This document shows positions 16,451-24,097 of a DNA stretch of 64,000 bases, one piece after another. Made by a program: the position numbers and the translations under genes. The notes under the pieces are model-generated. The model saw only the letters and a list, made by a program, of their open reading frames with translations, did no database searches and was not told the origin of the DNA. The stretch lies in NCBI RefSeq assembly GCF_002022005.1, contig NZ_CP017258.1, positions 620,001 to 684,000 on the forward strand, written 5' to 3'. The number at the start of each line of letters is the position of its first letter. The stretch's first letter is position 1. The DNA comes from Campylobacter pinnipediorum subsp. caledonicus (GTDB taxonomy: Bacteria; Campylobacterota; Campylobacteria; Campylobacterales; Campylobacteraceae).

Positions 16451-17572
16451 TTAAAAGCTAAAGATAAATAATTTAATACAAATCATAAGAAACATGATAA
16501 AAAAGAAAATATAAAAAATTTTATAGATTAAAGGACTAACATCAGATAAAAAATTACATAAATCAATCTTTATAACTTGATTTTTAAAACCCAAGGGGAC
16601 ATTAAAAGATTTGGGACAACTATCAGGTATTGAAGATTTTTCTAATTGATTTAAACCATTTGTATCAAACAAATTTCTTAATTTATCAAGGTTTTTTAAA
16701 TAATCATCAAATTTAGTGCTAACTTCATCTATGTCTTTTTTTACTTCATTAGTAAAATTATTATTAGCAGAATTTAAATCTGTATAATCTAATTTTTCAC
16801 CAAAATTTACATCATCATCTTTACCTTCTTCATTGCCATTACCATTAACATGGTTATTTATAATATTATTACCGCTGGGTTTACCATTTGGGTCAGTTCT
16901 TTTCCCATCTTTTGGACTGTCAGACTTACCATTAGAGTCAGTTCCTTTCCCATCCTTTGGACTGTCAGACTTACCATTAGAGTCAGTTCTTTTCCCATCC
17001 TTTGGGCTATCCGGAGAAGTGGATTCATTATTTGGTTTATCTGTGGAAATATCAGGAGTGTCAGATTCAATATTTGGTTTACTTTCTTTTATTGGTCCAT
17101 TTGGTTTACTTTTATCAGGTGTAAAATCTAACTCATTGTCTTTTTTTGGCTTTTTTGGTTTATCTTCTTTGTCTTCTTCTGGTATCTCTTTAAATCTTAT
17201 TTCTTGACCATTAGCACAGTTAGTATCAATAAAACCACCCCAAGGAAGATAAGTACAAGCATAAGATTTAATATCAGCATTATATTGACAACTTTTATCG
17301 GTAGACTTAGACCAAGAAGAGCCTAAACCAGTGCATATACAATTAGCTATATTATCAAAGCCACGAACAGAAGAACAATCGATACAAGACTCATCAGGAA
17401 AACCAAATTTATTTAAATCTTCATCGGTGCAATCTTTGTAACATCTATCAGATTCAATGTCATAACTGTAACCATATTCACAAGGATTAATACCAACATC
17501 AGGAATATCATCATCAGCAAAAGAAAAAGAAAAAGCAAATAATAAAAATAATATTATTCTTATAGTTTTCAT
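16451..17572 (-). CDS. pIII-like adsorption/tip protein with tandem-repeat linker
   Basis: A 373-residue protein with signal peptide (cut after FSFSFA), a cysteine-rich N-terminal region (about 12 cysteines in residues 30-120), a long hydrophilic linker rich in Lys, Asp, Pro and Ser, and a C-terminal membrane anchor (FYIFFFIMFLMICIKLFIF). This matches filamentous phage pIII: receptor-binding head, flexible linker, and membrane-embedded base. The linker holds three copies of a 15-residue unit (SPKDGKRTDSNGKSD and variants). Exact receptor unknown. Confidence 0.75.
   Translation of the reverse strand: MKTIRIILFLLFAFSFSFADDDIPDVGINPCEYGYSYDIESDRCYKDCTDEDLNKFGFPDESCIDCSSVRGFDNIANCICTGLGSSWSKSTDKSCQYNADIKSYACTYLPWGGFIDTNCANGQEIRFKEIPEEDKEDKPKKPKKDNELDFTPDKSKPNGPIKESKPNIESDTPDISTDKPNNESTSPDSPKDGKRTDSNGKSDSPKDGKGTDSNGKSDSPKDGKRTDPNGKPSGNNIINNHVNGNGNEEGKDDDVNFGEKLDYTDLNSANNNFTNEVKKDIDEVSTKFDDYLKNLDKLRNLFDTNGLNQLEKSSIPDSCPKSFNVPLGFKNQVIKIDLCNFLSDVSPLIYKIFYIFFFIMFLMICIKLFIFSF
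16885..17010 (-). repeat. 45-bp tandem repeats within the pIII-like linker
   Basis: The string GTCAGTTC recurs at 16892, 16937 and 16982, spaced exactly 45 bases, and the surrounding sequence is nearly identical between units. Each unit encodes 15 residues, so copy-number change would keep the frame and alter only linker length. Confidence 0.85.
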
Positions 17573-17574
17573 TT

Positions 17575-17694
17575 TTACATCTTTTTAGTTAATAAAGATA
17601 ATCCAGCAATAATAGGAAAACAAAAAATCAAAAAATAGTAAAATATTGAAAAGAAATAATCAAAACTTGCTATATTAGTAACAGATACAACCAT
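17575..17694 (-). CDS. Small membrane protein of the phage (39 aa)
   Basis: ATG at 17694 runs to TAA at 17575, two bases before the pIII-like start. The product MVVSVTNIASFDYFF... has one or two hydrophobic segments and a basic end (LLTKKM). It fits a pVII/pIX-type minor coat or membrane protein by size and place, but no family match can be claimed. Confidence 0.5.
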   Translation of the reverse strand: MVVSVTNIASFDYFFSIFYYFLIFCFPIIAGLSLLTKKM

Positions 17695-17784
17695 TTAGAA
17701 CTCACTTATAAAAGAAATTACAAACGATTAACTTATATAAAACGAAAGATGATACATCCACGACTAACGCGCTATCGCTTGTTG

Positions 17785-17836
17785 GTGCAAAGTTTTTTTT
17801 AAACTAATTAATTAGTTTAAAAACTCTACTTTGCAC
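17785..17836. terminator. Nested inverted repeat between coat module and pIII module
   Basis: GTGCAAAGT (17785-17793) pairs with ACTTTGCAC (17828-17836), and between them lies the palindrome TTTAAACTAATTAATTAGTTTAAA. A T-run follows the first arm. It fills the only long gap in the leftward structural operon, so it may be a transcription attenuator or processing site. Confidence 0.5.
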
Positions 17837-17873
17837 TGAAAAAACAAAAAACATTTATTAACAAATAAATAAA

Positions 17874-17987
17874 TTAAATACGAGATAGTAAAACAAGAAC
17901 AATCAAGCAAAGTATAAAGCCACAAAGTGAACCACTAAGAGCCATTAAAAAATTATATTGTTGTTCGTTTATGCCTAAATCATACAT
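17874..17987 (-). CDS. Small membrane protein of the phage (37 aa)
   Basis: From ATG at 17987 to TAA at 17874: MYDLGINEQQYNFLMALSG followed by a hydrophobic segment with two cysteines and a final SRI. One membrane helix with the short N-terminus outside is likely. Genes of this type next to the coat gene encode minor tip proteins in inoviruses. It begins two bases before the stop of the next small gene upstream in the operon. Confidence 0.55.
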   Translation of the reverse strand: MYDLGINEQQYNFLMALSGSLCGFILCLIVLVLLSRI

Positions 17988-17988
17988 T

Positions 17989-18117
17989 TTATTTACTTCT
18001 TAATAAATCAATAGCTAAAACAACAGATTTAACAACAACAAAAGCCGTTAAAATGATAGATAAAAGAATATTGATATTAATTATAAAATCTTTAACATCT
18101 ATAAAGCTATATTCCAT
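17989..18117 (-). CDS. Small membrane protein of the phage (42 aa)
   Basis: From ATG at 18117 to TAA at 17989, 42 residues beginning MEYSFIDVKDFIININ, with one long hydrophobic helix (LLSIILTAFVVVKSVVLAI) and a basic tail (DLLRSK). Tightly packed with the 37-residue gene downstream. Probably a minor capsid or assembly protein; family not recognised. Confidence 0.55.
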   Translation of the reverse strand: MEYSFIDVKDFIININILLSIILTAFVVVKSVVLAIDLLRSK

Positions 18118-18146
18118 TACTACTTAACCTTTAATTTTTAAATACT

Positions 18147-18169
18147 CCCCTTACAGTAAAAGCAAGGGG
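18147..18169 (-). terminator. Hairpin after the coat gene
   Basis: CCCCTT (18147-18152) pairs with AAGGGG (18164-18169), just downstream of the coat gene in the direction of transcription. Filamentous phages place a partial terminator here to make coat mRNA abundant. On the minus strand only a short A/T-rich tail follows, so read-through is expected. Confidence 0.45.
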
Positions 18170-18186
18170 TTTTATATAGGGAGTTA

Positions 18187-18396
18187 TTATCCCCTTAAAA
18201 GGCGAAGACCTGTTTTAACAGCATAAACAACACCTAAAGCTGTAATAACAACACCCGCAACACCGTAAAATGTAGCCATTTCGACAGAACCACTCACGGC
18301 ACCATCCGAATCCATAGTAACAGCAGCAGCTGCAGAATTAGCAGCAATAAGAGAAACAGAACCAAGAGCGAACAATTTTGATTTAAAATTTTTCAT
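18187..18396 (-). CDS. Major coat protein (pVIII-like)
   Basis: 69 residues: a signal peptide with a long alanine run ending SAAAA, then a mature protein of about 45 residues made of a short acidic N-terminus (VTMDSDGAVSG), a membrane helix (FYGVAGVVITALGVVYAV) and a basic C-terminus (KTGLRLLRG). Acidic outside, hydrophobic middle and basic inside is exactly the design of filamentous phage coat proteins, whose basic end contacts the DNA. A strong ribosome site (GAAAGGGG) precedes the ATG. Confidence 0.85.
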   Translation of the reverse strand: MKNFKSKLFALGSVSLIAANSAAAAVTMDSDGAVSGSVEMATFYGVAGVVITALGVVYAVKTGLRLLRG

Positions 18397-18431
18397 TTCA
18401 AACCCCTTTCATAGATAAATTTTTATTTTTA

Positions 18432-18480
18432 GTAGCTACTTGATAAAACATTTGATTTAAACACTTTATTAAGTAGCTAC
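18432..18480. repeat. 10-bp inverted repeat between coat gene and upstream gene
   Basis: GTAGCTACTT at 18432-18441 and AAGTAGCTAC at 18471-18480 are exact complements around a 29-base loop. It may be an operator, an attenuator or an mRNA processing site ahead of the coat gene. Confidence 0.5.
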
Positions 18481-18492
18481 ATATAAAATAAA

Positions 18493-18888
18493 TTATTTAG
18501 CTTTTTTATCTTCTTTAAATTCTGTTTTAGTAATAGAAATATTATCGCTTAAAAAAGTATCGTAAGGCGTTATAATTTTTATAACTTTGCTATCGTTAGG
18601 TAAACTACCAGCAAAATGTAAAACTTCGCCTTTTTTAATTCTATCTTTTATTGATTTAGCAACTTTTCCGGCAGTTTCATTGTCAGGACATTCAATCTTA
18701 AAAGTTGCAATTTGTAAACTATCATCTATATTATCTGTTTTAGAGTTTTCAACTTCATAAACATTCTGTGAAATTAATCTAACACTTGGAGAATAGTCAT
18801 TGCCCTCAAAAGAACCGCTCGCAGAGCTTCGAACAAGAGCAAACTTAACAGAGTAAGAAACCGTAAATTCTTCTTTTAAAATTTCCAT
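18493..18888 (-). CDS. Phage protein, candidate ssDNA-binding protein (pV-like position)
   Basis: 131 residues without signal peptide or membrane segment, first gene of the leftward operon. The sequence alternates short strands and charged loops (SYSVKFALVRSSASGSF, LQIATFKIECPD), compatible with a beta-rich OB-type fold. In filamentous phages the single-strand DNA-binding protein that coats the genome lies just upstream of the coat genes. This is inference from position and composition; a morphogenesis role is the alternative. Confidence 0.5.
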   Translation of the reverse strand: MEILKEEFTVSYSVKFALVRSSASGSFEGNDYSPSVRLISQNVYEVENSKTDNIDDSLQIATFKIECPDNETAGKVAKSIKDRIKKGEVLHFAGSLPNDSKVIKIITPYDTFLSDNISITKTEFKEDKKAK

Positions 18889-19029
18889 CGTAAAACCTTT
18901 TAAATAAATTTTTTGTGTAGAACTTTTTAAAAAATCTCTCCCTAAAGGTTCTACAGCAAAAGAGAGAGATAAACAGTTTAAAGACTTGCTTAGGTCTTAT
19001 CCAAAATTTTGATATAATAAAATCAATTT

Positions 19030-19042
19030 TTGAATAATTCAA
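19030..19042. promoter_or_regulatory. Operator-like palindrome TTGAAT-A-ATTCAA (copy 1)
   Basis: A perfect inverted repeat around a central A in the region between the divergent phage arms, just downstream of a GATATAAT -10-like box at 19011-19018. A second copy (TGAATAATTCA) is at 19095-19105 and a third (TTGAATTATTCAA) at 19251-19263 inside the regulator gene. Three matching sites around one regulator gene suggest autoregulated phage repression. Confidence 0.6.
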
Positions 19043-19108
19043 AAGCGTTATAGGAATTATTACAAAAATAAACTTAATAATAAATTAAAATAGGTGAATA
19101 ATTCAAAA

Positions 19109-19342
19109 ATGGATAAAAAAGAAATAGCAAAAATAATAAAAAAAGACATAACAACATTATATAATTGGGAAAAGAGAAACCCAGAATTATACAAAGCTGT
19201 ATATGAATATTTTAACGGGATACAGCTAACAGAAGATGAAAAAAAAATAATTGAATTATTCAATAAATTGAATAATAAAGAAAAAGAGTATTATGTATCA
19301 GAGATAACAGCAAGAATTTTAAAAAAGGAAATAGACAAATGA
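19109..19342 (+). CDS. Small helix-turn-helix regulator of the phage
   Basis: 77 residues from the ATG at 19109 (a GTG 15 bases upstream would add NNSK). The N-terminus KKEIAKIIKKDITTLYNWEK reads as a helix-turn-helix of the type found in small phage and plasmid regulators, and the rest is a charged helical region suited to dimerisation. It is divergent from the structural operon and surrounded by three copies of a TTGAAT-ATTCAA palindrome, the layout of a phage repressor or Cro-like switch. It overlaps the next gene by 4 bases. Confidence 0.65.
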   Translation: MDKKEIAKIIKKDITTLYNWEKRNPELYKAVYEYFNGIQLTEDEKKIIELFNKLNNKEKEYYVSEITARILKKEIDK

Positions 19343-19869
19343 AATCATTAATAACAAAATTAAAAAGCTTTTTTGACACAAAAGAAGAAACAAAAAAAGA
19401 TGAAATAATAGAGCAAGTAAAAAAAATCAGAGAAGAAAAAGAATTAAATGAATTTAAAGAAGAAGAAAACCAAAAACCAAAAGAAAACAGATACCAAAAG
19501 GGTAGAAAATACGAATTATATATTAAAAATTTCTTTGAAAAAAAAGAATATAAAGTATATCCAAAAGGCTATATTGAAAAAAGAAAAGATAGCGGTATAG
19601 ATTTAATAGCTTATAAAAATAATGAGATGGCATTAATACAATGCAAAAACTGGACTAATCCACCAAAGCAAAAAGAATTAAAAGTATTTGTAATAAATTG
19701 CGATTTATATATAAATCAAAATAAAGATAAAATAAAAGATAAAACAATTAGAAAGCTTTTTATAACTTCAAATAGCAAACAAGATTATGGTGTAAAATGC
19801 TTTTTAGAAGAATATAACAAGCAAAATGATATAAAAATAGAATATATAATTATAAACATGGAAGATTAA
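19339..19869 (+). CDS. PD-(D/E)XK restriction-endonuclease-like protein (Mrr-type), phage cargo
   Basis: 176 residues: a lysine/glutamate-rich coiled N-terminus (1-60), then a nuclease core. RYQKGRKYELYIKNFFEKK matches the conserved helix of Mrr-like nucleases, GIDLIAY supplies the catalytic Asp and ALIQCKNW the Gln-x-Lys pair. Such domains cut modified or foreign DNA. Coupled to the regulator by an ATGA overlap, it may act as a superinfection-exclusion factor carried by the prophage. No partner methyltransferase is present in the element, so it is not a classical restriction pair. Confidence 0.7.
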   Translation: MKSLITKLKSFFDTKEETKKDEIIEQVKKIREEKELNEFKEEENQKPKENRYQKGRKYELYIKNFFEKKEYKVYPKGYIEKRKDSGIDLIAYKNNEMALIQCKNWTNPPKQKELKVFVINCDLYINQNKDKIKDKTIRKLFITSNSKQDYGVKCFLEEYNKQNDIKIEYIIINMED

Positions 19870-19880
19870 AAAAATTAGTA

Positions 19881-20162
19881 TTAATATTTTTTAAAAAGTT
19901 TAGAATGGGAGCCAATACGAGCTAATTCTACAATATTATTATTTATTCTGTAAATTACAACACAATCAGACTTTAAATGACAATCAAAAAAACCTTTATA
20001 ATCGCCTTTTAAAGAATGATTTTTATAAATAACAGGAAGTGAAATTTTATCTACAAGCTTTAAATGTTCTAAAAAATCAATAAGTAAATCATCATCAAAA
20101 CCTTGTTTTTTAAGATTTTTATAGTCTGATTTAAATTTATTTGAAAATTTAATCTCAATCAT
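19881..20162 (-). CDS. RelE/YafQ-family toxin
   Basis: 93 residues with the YafQ-type pattern: SNKFKSDYKNLKKQG at the start, then NHSLKGDYKGFFDCHL, CVVIYRINNN, and the end ARIGSHSKLF with the conserved histidine. These toxins cleave mRNA on the ribosome. Its start overlaps the upstream antitoxin gene by 8 bases. The pair sits at the right edge of the prophage, consistent with a role in keeping the element in the population. Confidence 0.88.
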   Translation of the reverse strand: MIEIKFSNKFKSDYKNLKKQGFDDDLLIDFLEHLKLVDKISLPVIYKNHSLKGDYKGFFDCHLKSDCVVIYRINNNIVELARIGSHSKLFKKY

Positions 20163-20358
20163 TTAAAGCTTTCATAATGCAATCAACATTTTGAAAAGAT
20201 TTTGATAAATTTTTACCATCTTCAATATCTTTTATAACTTTCAATGTTTCATTATTAGGCTCATATTCTTCATAAAGCTCAACATCTCTATTTAAAGGCA
20301 AAAGAGATTTAATAACATTTAAAAAATCTTGATTAACATTAGTTAGTGTAATAGTCAT
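20155..20358 (-). CDS. Antitoxin partner of the RelE/YafQ-type toxin
   Basis: 67 residues, acidic, starting MTITLTNVNQDFLNVIKSLL and ending in a helix (SFQNVDCIMKALND) of the kind that wraps around RelE-type toxins. The N-terminus with alternating strand residues fits a DNA-binding/dimerisation domain. It is the first gene of the pair with a ribosome site (AAAGGATT) before the ATG. Identified mainly by its toxin neighbour. Confidence 0.75.
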   Translation of the reverse strand: MTITLTNVNQDFLNVIKSLLPLNRDVELYEEYEPNNETLKVIKDIEDGKNLSKSFQNVDCIMKALND

Positions 20359-20436
20359 TTTTTAATCCTTTAAATTTTTTAATATAAAATATTATACAAT
20401 AAATTATATAATTATCAATATATAATAAAAATTTTA

Positions 20437-20481
20437 CTCATAACCCGAAGGTCAGTAGTTCAAATCTACTCTCCGCAACCA
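20437..20481 (+). repeat. Right attachment repeat: displaced 3' half of tRNA-fMet
   Basis: Begins CTCATAACCCGAAGG and ends GCAACCA, aligning to 11218-11262. The T-arm AGTAG/CTACT is perfectly paired and differs from the left copy by compensating bases. It lacks the 5' half of the tRNA, so it cannot make a tRNA. It is best read as the original chromosomal fMet 3' half pushed away when the phage supplied its own. Confidence 0.85.
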
Positions 20482-20574
20482 AATACCGATTTTATAGTAT
20501 CAAACTAACAGTTTTTTGTTACTTAATCATTTCTTAAAATTAATCAATTAAAATTCATACTTTTTTACTATTTT

Positions 20575-20652
20575 TTACATAACCGAATTAATTAAATTTT
20601 CTATTGTTTCACTTGATTTTTCAATTTTATTTGCAATGCGTTTCGTGTTTAG
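20575..20652 (-). pseudogene. 3' remnant of a second integrase gene
   Basis: Minus-strand codons give LNTKRIANKIEKSSETIENL followed by INSVM and TAA at 20575. This matches the last residues of the intact integrase (TTQRYITNKIEKSSETI...), with differences, and is cut off by a stop upstream. The non-coding spacer between it and the tRNA fragment is also shared with the left end. It marks an older related element in the same site, now almost entirely lost. Confidence 0.8.
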
Positions 20653-20749
20653 CTATAAGGCCATTTTTATATAAAATATATACAAACACTTTTTAGCGTT
20701 TGTATATAAGGCAATAAATTTAAAAATATTGATAAAAATCAGATTTTAA

Positions 20750-21871
20750 TCACTCCATAATGTCTTTATGCAGCACTTCTTCTAAAACAACTGTAGCATA
20801 AGAGCCTTTTTGTAGTCCAAAACTTATACTATATTGCGCTGTTTCTTCATTATATTTATAGCTTAAGTTTTCAACATAGCTCCAAGAAAATCTTCTACCA
20901 CCATTCATTTTTGACTCAAATTCAAAAGCTTGTTTGTAAATTTCATTTTCTATTTCATTTGCCAGACCAACAGATTTGTAAGCCTTAGAACCAATCAAAA
21001 GACCACAACTTGTCAAATCTCTTTTTAAAAATCTCTCAAGTTCATTGTCTAAATCTTCACACAAAAAGCATTTTCCAAAAGGATAGTGACCAAGAACTTC
21101 GCCTGGTAATAGTTTAAAAAATTGTTTTTGGGATTTTAGTTTCTTTACAATATCTTTATTAAATTTATAGATATCGCATATTTCTTTCTCACTGAAATCA
21201 TTTACAAACCTTGAAATTTCAACTCTTTTACTAACATATTTATTAAATAGTTCACTTTGATATGCAGAAACTAAAAAATCTTTCATTTTTGGATTTTTGA
21301 TTTTTTTACCATTAACCGTTCCATGTTGTAAAAGCTCAAGACCACTTTGAGAATTATCTTGAAATTTGCCAAAACGTTGATATCCAAAATAATTTGCAAA
21401 ACCATTTTTATCTATACTATTTAAAATTTCATTTAACTTCAAAGCATCACTTGGCATTACTTTTTTAAGTCTTATAAAAAAACTATTTCCTTTTAAATGC
21501 CCTATTTTTAATTTATTTTTATGATAATTAACACTTAAAATTTTCATTTTATCATGTGAAAAATTGCTTAAATTGCTCTCAAATTTTTTTGGTAATGTAA
21601 TAAATTGAGTTGTCATTCCTTGCTTATCTTTTAGTCCAGCATAGCCAAAATCACGCATCTTAGCACCAGTTACTTCACTTAAAATTTGCAAAGCTTGTTG
21701 GGTGTTTAAATCCTTTTTTTGAATTTGAATAAGTAGATGTTCCCCATCTCCACTTGGTTCATAAAGCGGTATTTCCCTTACTACAAAATCATCTGAGTTT
21801 TTTGAAAAATGCACATTTATAGGTGAATGTGTTAAATAATAAAGTGGCTTAAAAGTGGTGTTTTCTTGCAT
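20750..21871 (-). CDS. truD: tRNA pseudouridine(13) synthase TruD
   Basis: TruD makes pseudouridine 13 in tRNA-Glu. Family motifs: [20 protein letters not shown] near the N-terminus, the catalytic Asp in [24 protein letters not shown], and QSELFN. I chose the ATG at 21871, preceded by AAGGAAG, over the ATG at 21904, which would add 11 residues. It overlaps the end of thiL by 23 bases. Length is then 373 residues, usual for the family. It is the first core gene after the prophage site. Confidence 0.93.
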   Translation of the reverse strand: MQENTTFKPLYYLTHSPINVHFSKNSDDFVVREIPLYEPSGDGEHLLIQIQKKDLNTQQALQILSEVTGAKMRDFGYAGLKDKQGMTTQFITLPKKFESNLSNFSHDKMKILSVNYHKNKLKIGHLKGNSFFIRLKKVMPSDALKLNEILNSIDKNGFANYFGYQRFGKFQDNSQSGLELLQHGTVNGKKIKNPKMKDFLVSAYQSELFNKYVSKRVEISRFVNDFSEKEICDIYKFNKDIVKKLKSQKQFFKLLPGEVLGHYPFGKCFLCEDLDNELERFLKRDLTSCGLLIGSKAYKSVGLANEIENEIYKQAFEFESKMNGGRRFSWSYVENLSYKYNEETAQYSISFGLQKGSYATVVLEEVLHKDIME

Positions 21872-22670
21872 TTGATTTATATCTTCCTTTCGTTGCTTTT
21901 GCAAATATCGTTATTTTAGTTCTTGTTTGTTTTGAAATTTGTCTAATCTTTTTAAGATTTTTAGCAGAAAAACTAAATAAAATTTCATATTCTTCTCCGC
22001 TTTTAATCTGTAAAGTGTTTAATTTTTTTATAAATTTAACACCCTTTCTTGAAGCTAAGCATAATTTTTCCAAATCAAGCCCAAGTCCATCGCTTATATC
22101 CATTGAAGAGTTTATAAACTTTGATGCTTTGTAAAAAAACTTATCTTTTAACATTGGCTTTACAAATCTACTTTTTTTGCTTATACTTCCTTTGTTTAAA
22201 AGTGCTCTTAAACCCTTAAGACTATCGCCTAAACTACCAGTAAATGCCAAAAAATCATTAGTTTGTAAATTTTTTCTAAAAATAGGTTTATTTTTAAGTT
22301 CTCCGATAAGAGTTAGGCTAATAAAAATTTTATCACTAGCTATCGTATCCCCGCCGATAATCTTAACACCATATTCCTTACAAGCTATATTTATGCCGTT
22401 GCTTATTGATTTTATATCATCTGAACTTGTATTTTTTGGTATTCCAAGCCCCAAAAGAGCATATTTTGGCAAAGCATTCATAACAATTATATCTGAAATA
22501 TTTACCGTCATGGACTTATAACCAATTTGTTCTAAACTAAGCCAATGTTTTAAAAAATGAGTGCCTTCCACAAACAGATCTTTTGCATAGACAAAATTGC
22601 CAACAACAGCGCCATCATCGCCTATAAATTCATTGTTAAAACAACTTATCGCAAAAGCTTCTTTGTCCAT
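21849..22670 (-). CDS. thiL: Thiamine-monophosphate kinase
   Basis: ThiL phosphorylates thiamine phosphate to the active diphosphate. Motifs include FIGDDGAVV near residue 16, the metal-binding [26 protein letters not shown], and the [15 protein letters not shown] segment. At 273 residues it is slightly short, as in other epsilonproteobacteria. It lies between the TauE-type transporter and truD in one leftward run. Confidence 0.93.
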   Translation of the reverse strand: MDKEAFAISCFNNEFIGDDGAVVGNFVYAKDLFVEGTHFLKHWLSLEQIGYKSMTVNISDIIVMNALPKYALLGLGIPKNTSSDDIKSISNGINIACKEYGVKIIGGDTIASDKIFISLTLIGELKNKPIFRKNLQTNDFLAFTGSLGDSLKGLRALLNKGSISKKSRFVKPMLKDKFFYKASKFINSSMDISDGLGLDLEKLCLASRKGVKFIKKLNTLQIKSGEEYEILFSFSAKNLKKIRQISKQTRTKITIFAKATKGRYKSNARKHHF

Positions 22671-22671
22671 A

Positions 22672-23430
22672 TTATTTAAAAAAATCCCATAAAAGTTTTA
22701 AAATAGTAAAAGCGACTACACTTAGAAAGACAAATCTTATAAATTTAATCTCTTTTTTGATAACTAAATTTGAACCAAAATAAGCACCTATGATAGCAGC
22801 CACACCCATCAACACACCAACAAACCATAAAATATTTCCACTTAAAATAAATATAAAAAGGCTTACTATGTTGCTCGTAAAGTTAAAAATTTTCGTATTC
22901 GCTACTGCTTTTTTGATATTTAGCCCAAGCAAAGCAACCATTGAAAATGTCCAAAAAGAGCCGGTCCCAGGACCAAAAAATCCATCATAAAAACCAAGCA
23001 ATAAACCAAAACAAATATAAAAAACCTTTGGATCAATTTTTGATTTTCTATCTTGTTCTGTTATATTTGGTGAAAAAATAGTATAAACAAAAATAGATAT
23101 AAGCAAAAATGGAACTATTATTTTTAGTATATCGGTATTTAAAAATAGTATTGTTTTTGCACCTATACATGCTCCAACAAATGTAAAAAATATGCATATA
23201 AAAACTTCTTTAAAATTTATCATACCTTTTAGTGTAAAGTTCAAACTCGCTGTAAAAGAGCCAAAACTTCCTTGTAATTTATTTGTAGCTAAAGCAGTAT
23301 GAGGGTCTATGCCAAAAGCCATCAAAAGAGGGACTATTATAAGTCCTCCTCCGCCGGCGATAGCATCTATAAAACCTCCAACAAAGGCACCAATAAAAAA
23401 AACACAATAAACTAAAAAATCAAATTCCAT
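22672..23430 (-). CDS. TauE/SafE-family membrane transporter (sulfite exporter type)
   Basis: About 252 residues with eight hydrophobic segments. The family signature is near the N-terminus (GAFVGGFIDAIAGGGGLIIVP, split over two lines in length) and repeated in the second half (YDGFFGPGTGSFW). Members move sulfite, sulfoacetate or similar anions. I start at the ATG at 23430, which has GGGAG about 10 bases upstream; the TTG 15 bases earlier is less likely. It ends one base from thiL. Confidence 0.88.
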   Translation of the reverse strand: MEFDFLVYCVFFIGAFVGGFIDAIAGGGGLIIVPLLMAFGIDPHTALATNKLQGSFGSFTASLNFTLKGMINFKEVFICIFFTFVGACIGAKTILFLNTDILKIIVPFLLISIFVYTIFSPNITEQDRKSKIDPKVFYICFGLLLGFYDGFFGPGTGSFWTFSMVALLGLNIKKAVANTKIFNFTSNIVSLFIFILSGNILWFVGVLMGVAAIIGAYFGSNLVIKKEIKFIRFVFLSVVAFTILKLLWDFFK

Positions 23431-23445
23431 AAAAACAACTCCCAA

Positions 23446-23678
23446 ACAAGTTTTTACGATAAATATTAAGTAAATATGATACCAAAATTATTTTAAAAAT
23501 TAGTTTTTAAAATGCATTTTATATCAAAATAACAAAAAAACACCCAACCACTATGGAGTTGATTTTGAAGAAAAATTACCAAATTTAATAAAAAATTGTA
23601 ATTTTGTAAAAATTTAAATTTATTTTTATTGACAAAAAAAGATTTTTTTAATATAATCACAGCTCATTTTTATTATAT
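23446..23678. other. Intergenic region with tRNA-Asn promoter
   Basis: No coding sequence is seen. The right part holds the tRNA-Asn promoter (TTGACA at 23629, TATAAT at 23652). Confidence 0.5.
23629..23657 (+). promoter_or_regulatory. Sigma70-type promoter for tRNA-Asn
   Basis: TTGACA at 23629-23634 and TATAAT at 23652-23657 with a 17-base spacer, 21 bases before the tRNA. It closely resembles the tRNA-Gln/fMet promoter, including the following ATCAC. Confidence 0.85.
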
Positions 23679-23753
<75 letters not shown>

Positions 23754-24097
23754 CTTATGTTTAAAAACTATTTTCAAATCTCCATTTTACCTACGCTTTA
23801 AAAGGATTATATTTTCAACAAATTTGCTTTTTTCTTTCCTCTTTGTTCCGAAAATTTTTATCTTTTACAATAAATTCTAAGATGTTATAAATTCCTATAA
23901 ATTATAAAAAATATTTTTAGGTGTGTAGATTTTATATAAAAATATATATTTGTTAATGTTTTATTGTGAATTAAATATATAAATTTTTTAAGTAATTTTA
24001 TATATTTTTTATTATTTTTCTTATTTTTTGTTTTTTTTAAATTTATTTCTTTTAATTGTCTATATTGTATTTAAATTTGATAAATGTTGCCTAGCTT
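23754..24097. other. Very AT-rich intergenic DNA, no gene seen
   Basis: Long A and T runs with stops in all frames. Nothing coding or structural is evident apart from possible further decay of the nuclease remnant that follows. Confidence 0.5.

Larger units (their letters stand above)
11263..20481. mobile_element. Integrated filamentous phage (inovirus) of the Zot type, about 9.2 kb
   Basis: The element lies between direct repeats of the fMet 3' half (11218-11262 and 20437-20481). Gene content in leftward order from the right: coat protein, small membrane proteins, pIII-like adsorption protein, pVI/DUF2523-like protein, Zot ATPase, secretin, HUH Rep and tyrosine integrase. This is the expected inovirus module set. 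A rightward arm carries a regulator and a nuclease-like gene, and a RelE/YafQ-type pair lies next to the right end. Zot-bearing prophages are known in C. concisus and other campylobacters; this one encodes both its own export secretin and its own integrase. All structural genes look intact, so it could be active. Confidence 0.9.

Noticed and set aside
16885-17010. CRISPR array
   Set aside because: The repeats are directly adjacent, in frame and without unique spacers; no cas genes are near.
16833-17207. Plus-strand open frame of 124 codons opposite the pIII-like linker
   Set aside because: It is the antisense image of the tandem repeats; its own repeats follow from those of the real gene.
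18845-19042. Minus-strand open frame of 65 codons upstream of the phage leftward operon
   Set aside because: It overlaps the 131-residue gene out of frame and covers the promoter and operator region; composition is non-protein-like.
20401-20481. A second complete tRNA-fMet gene at the right end of the phage
   Set aside because: Only the anticodon-to-3' half is present; the acceptor 5' strand and D-arm are missing.
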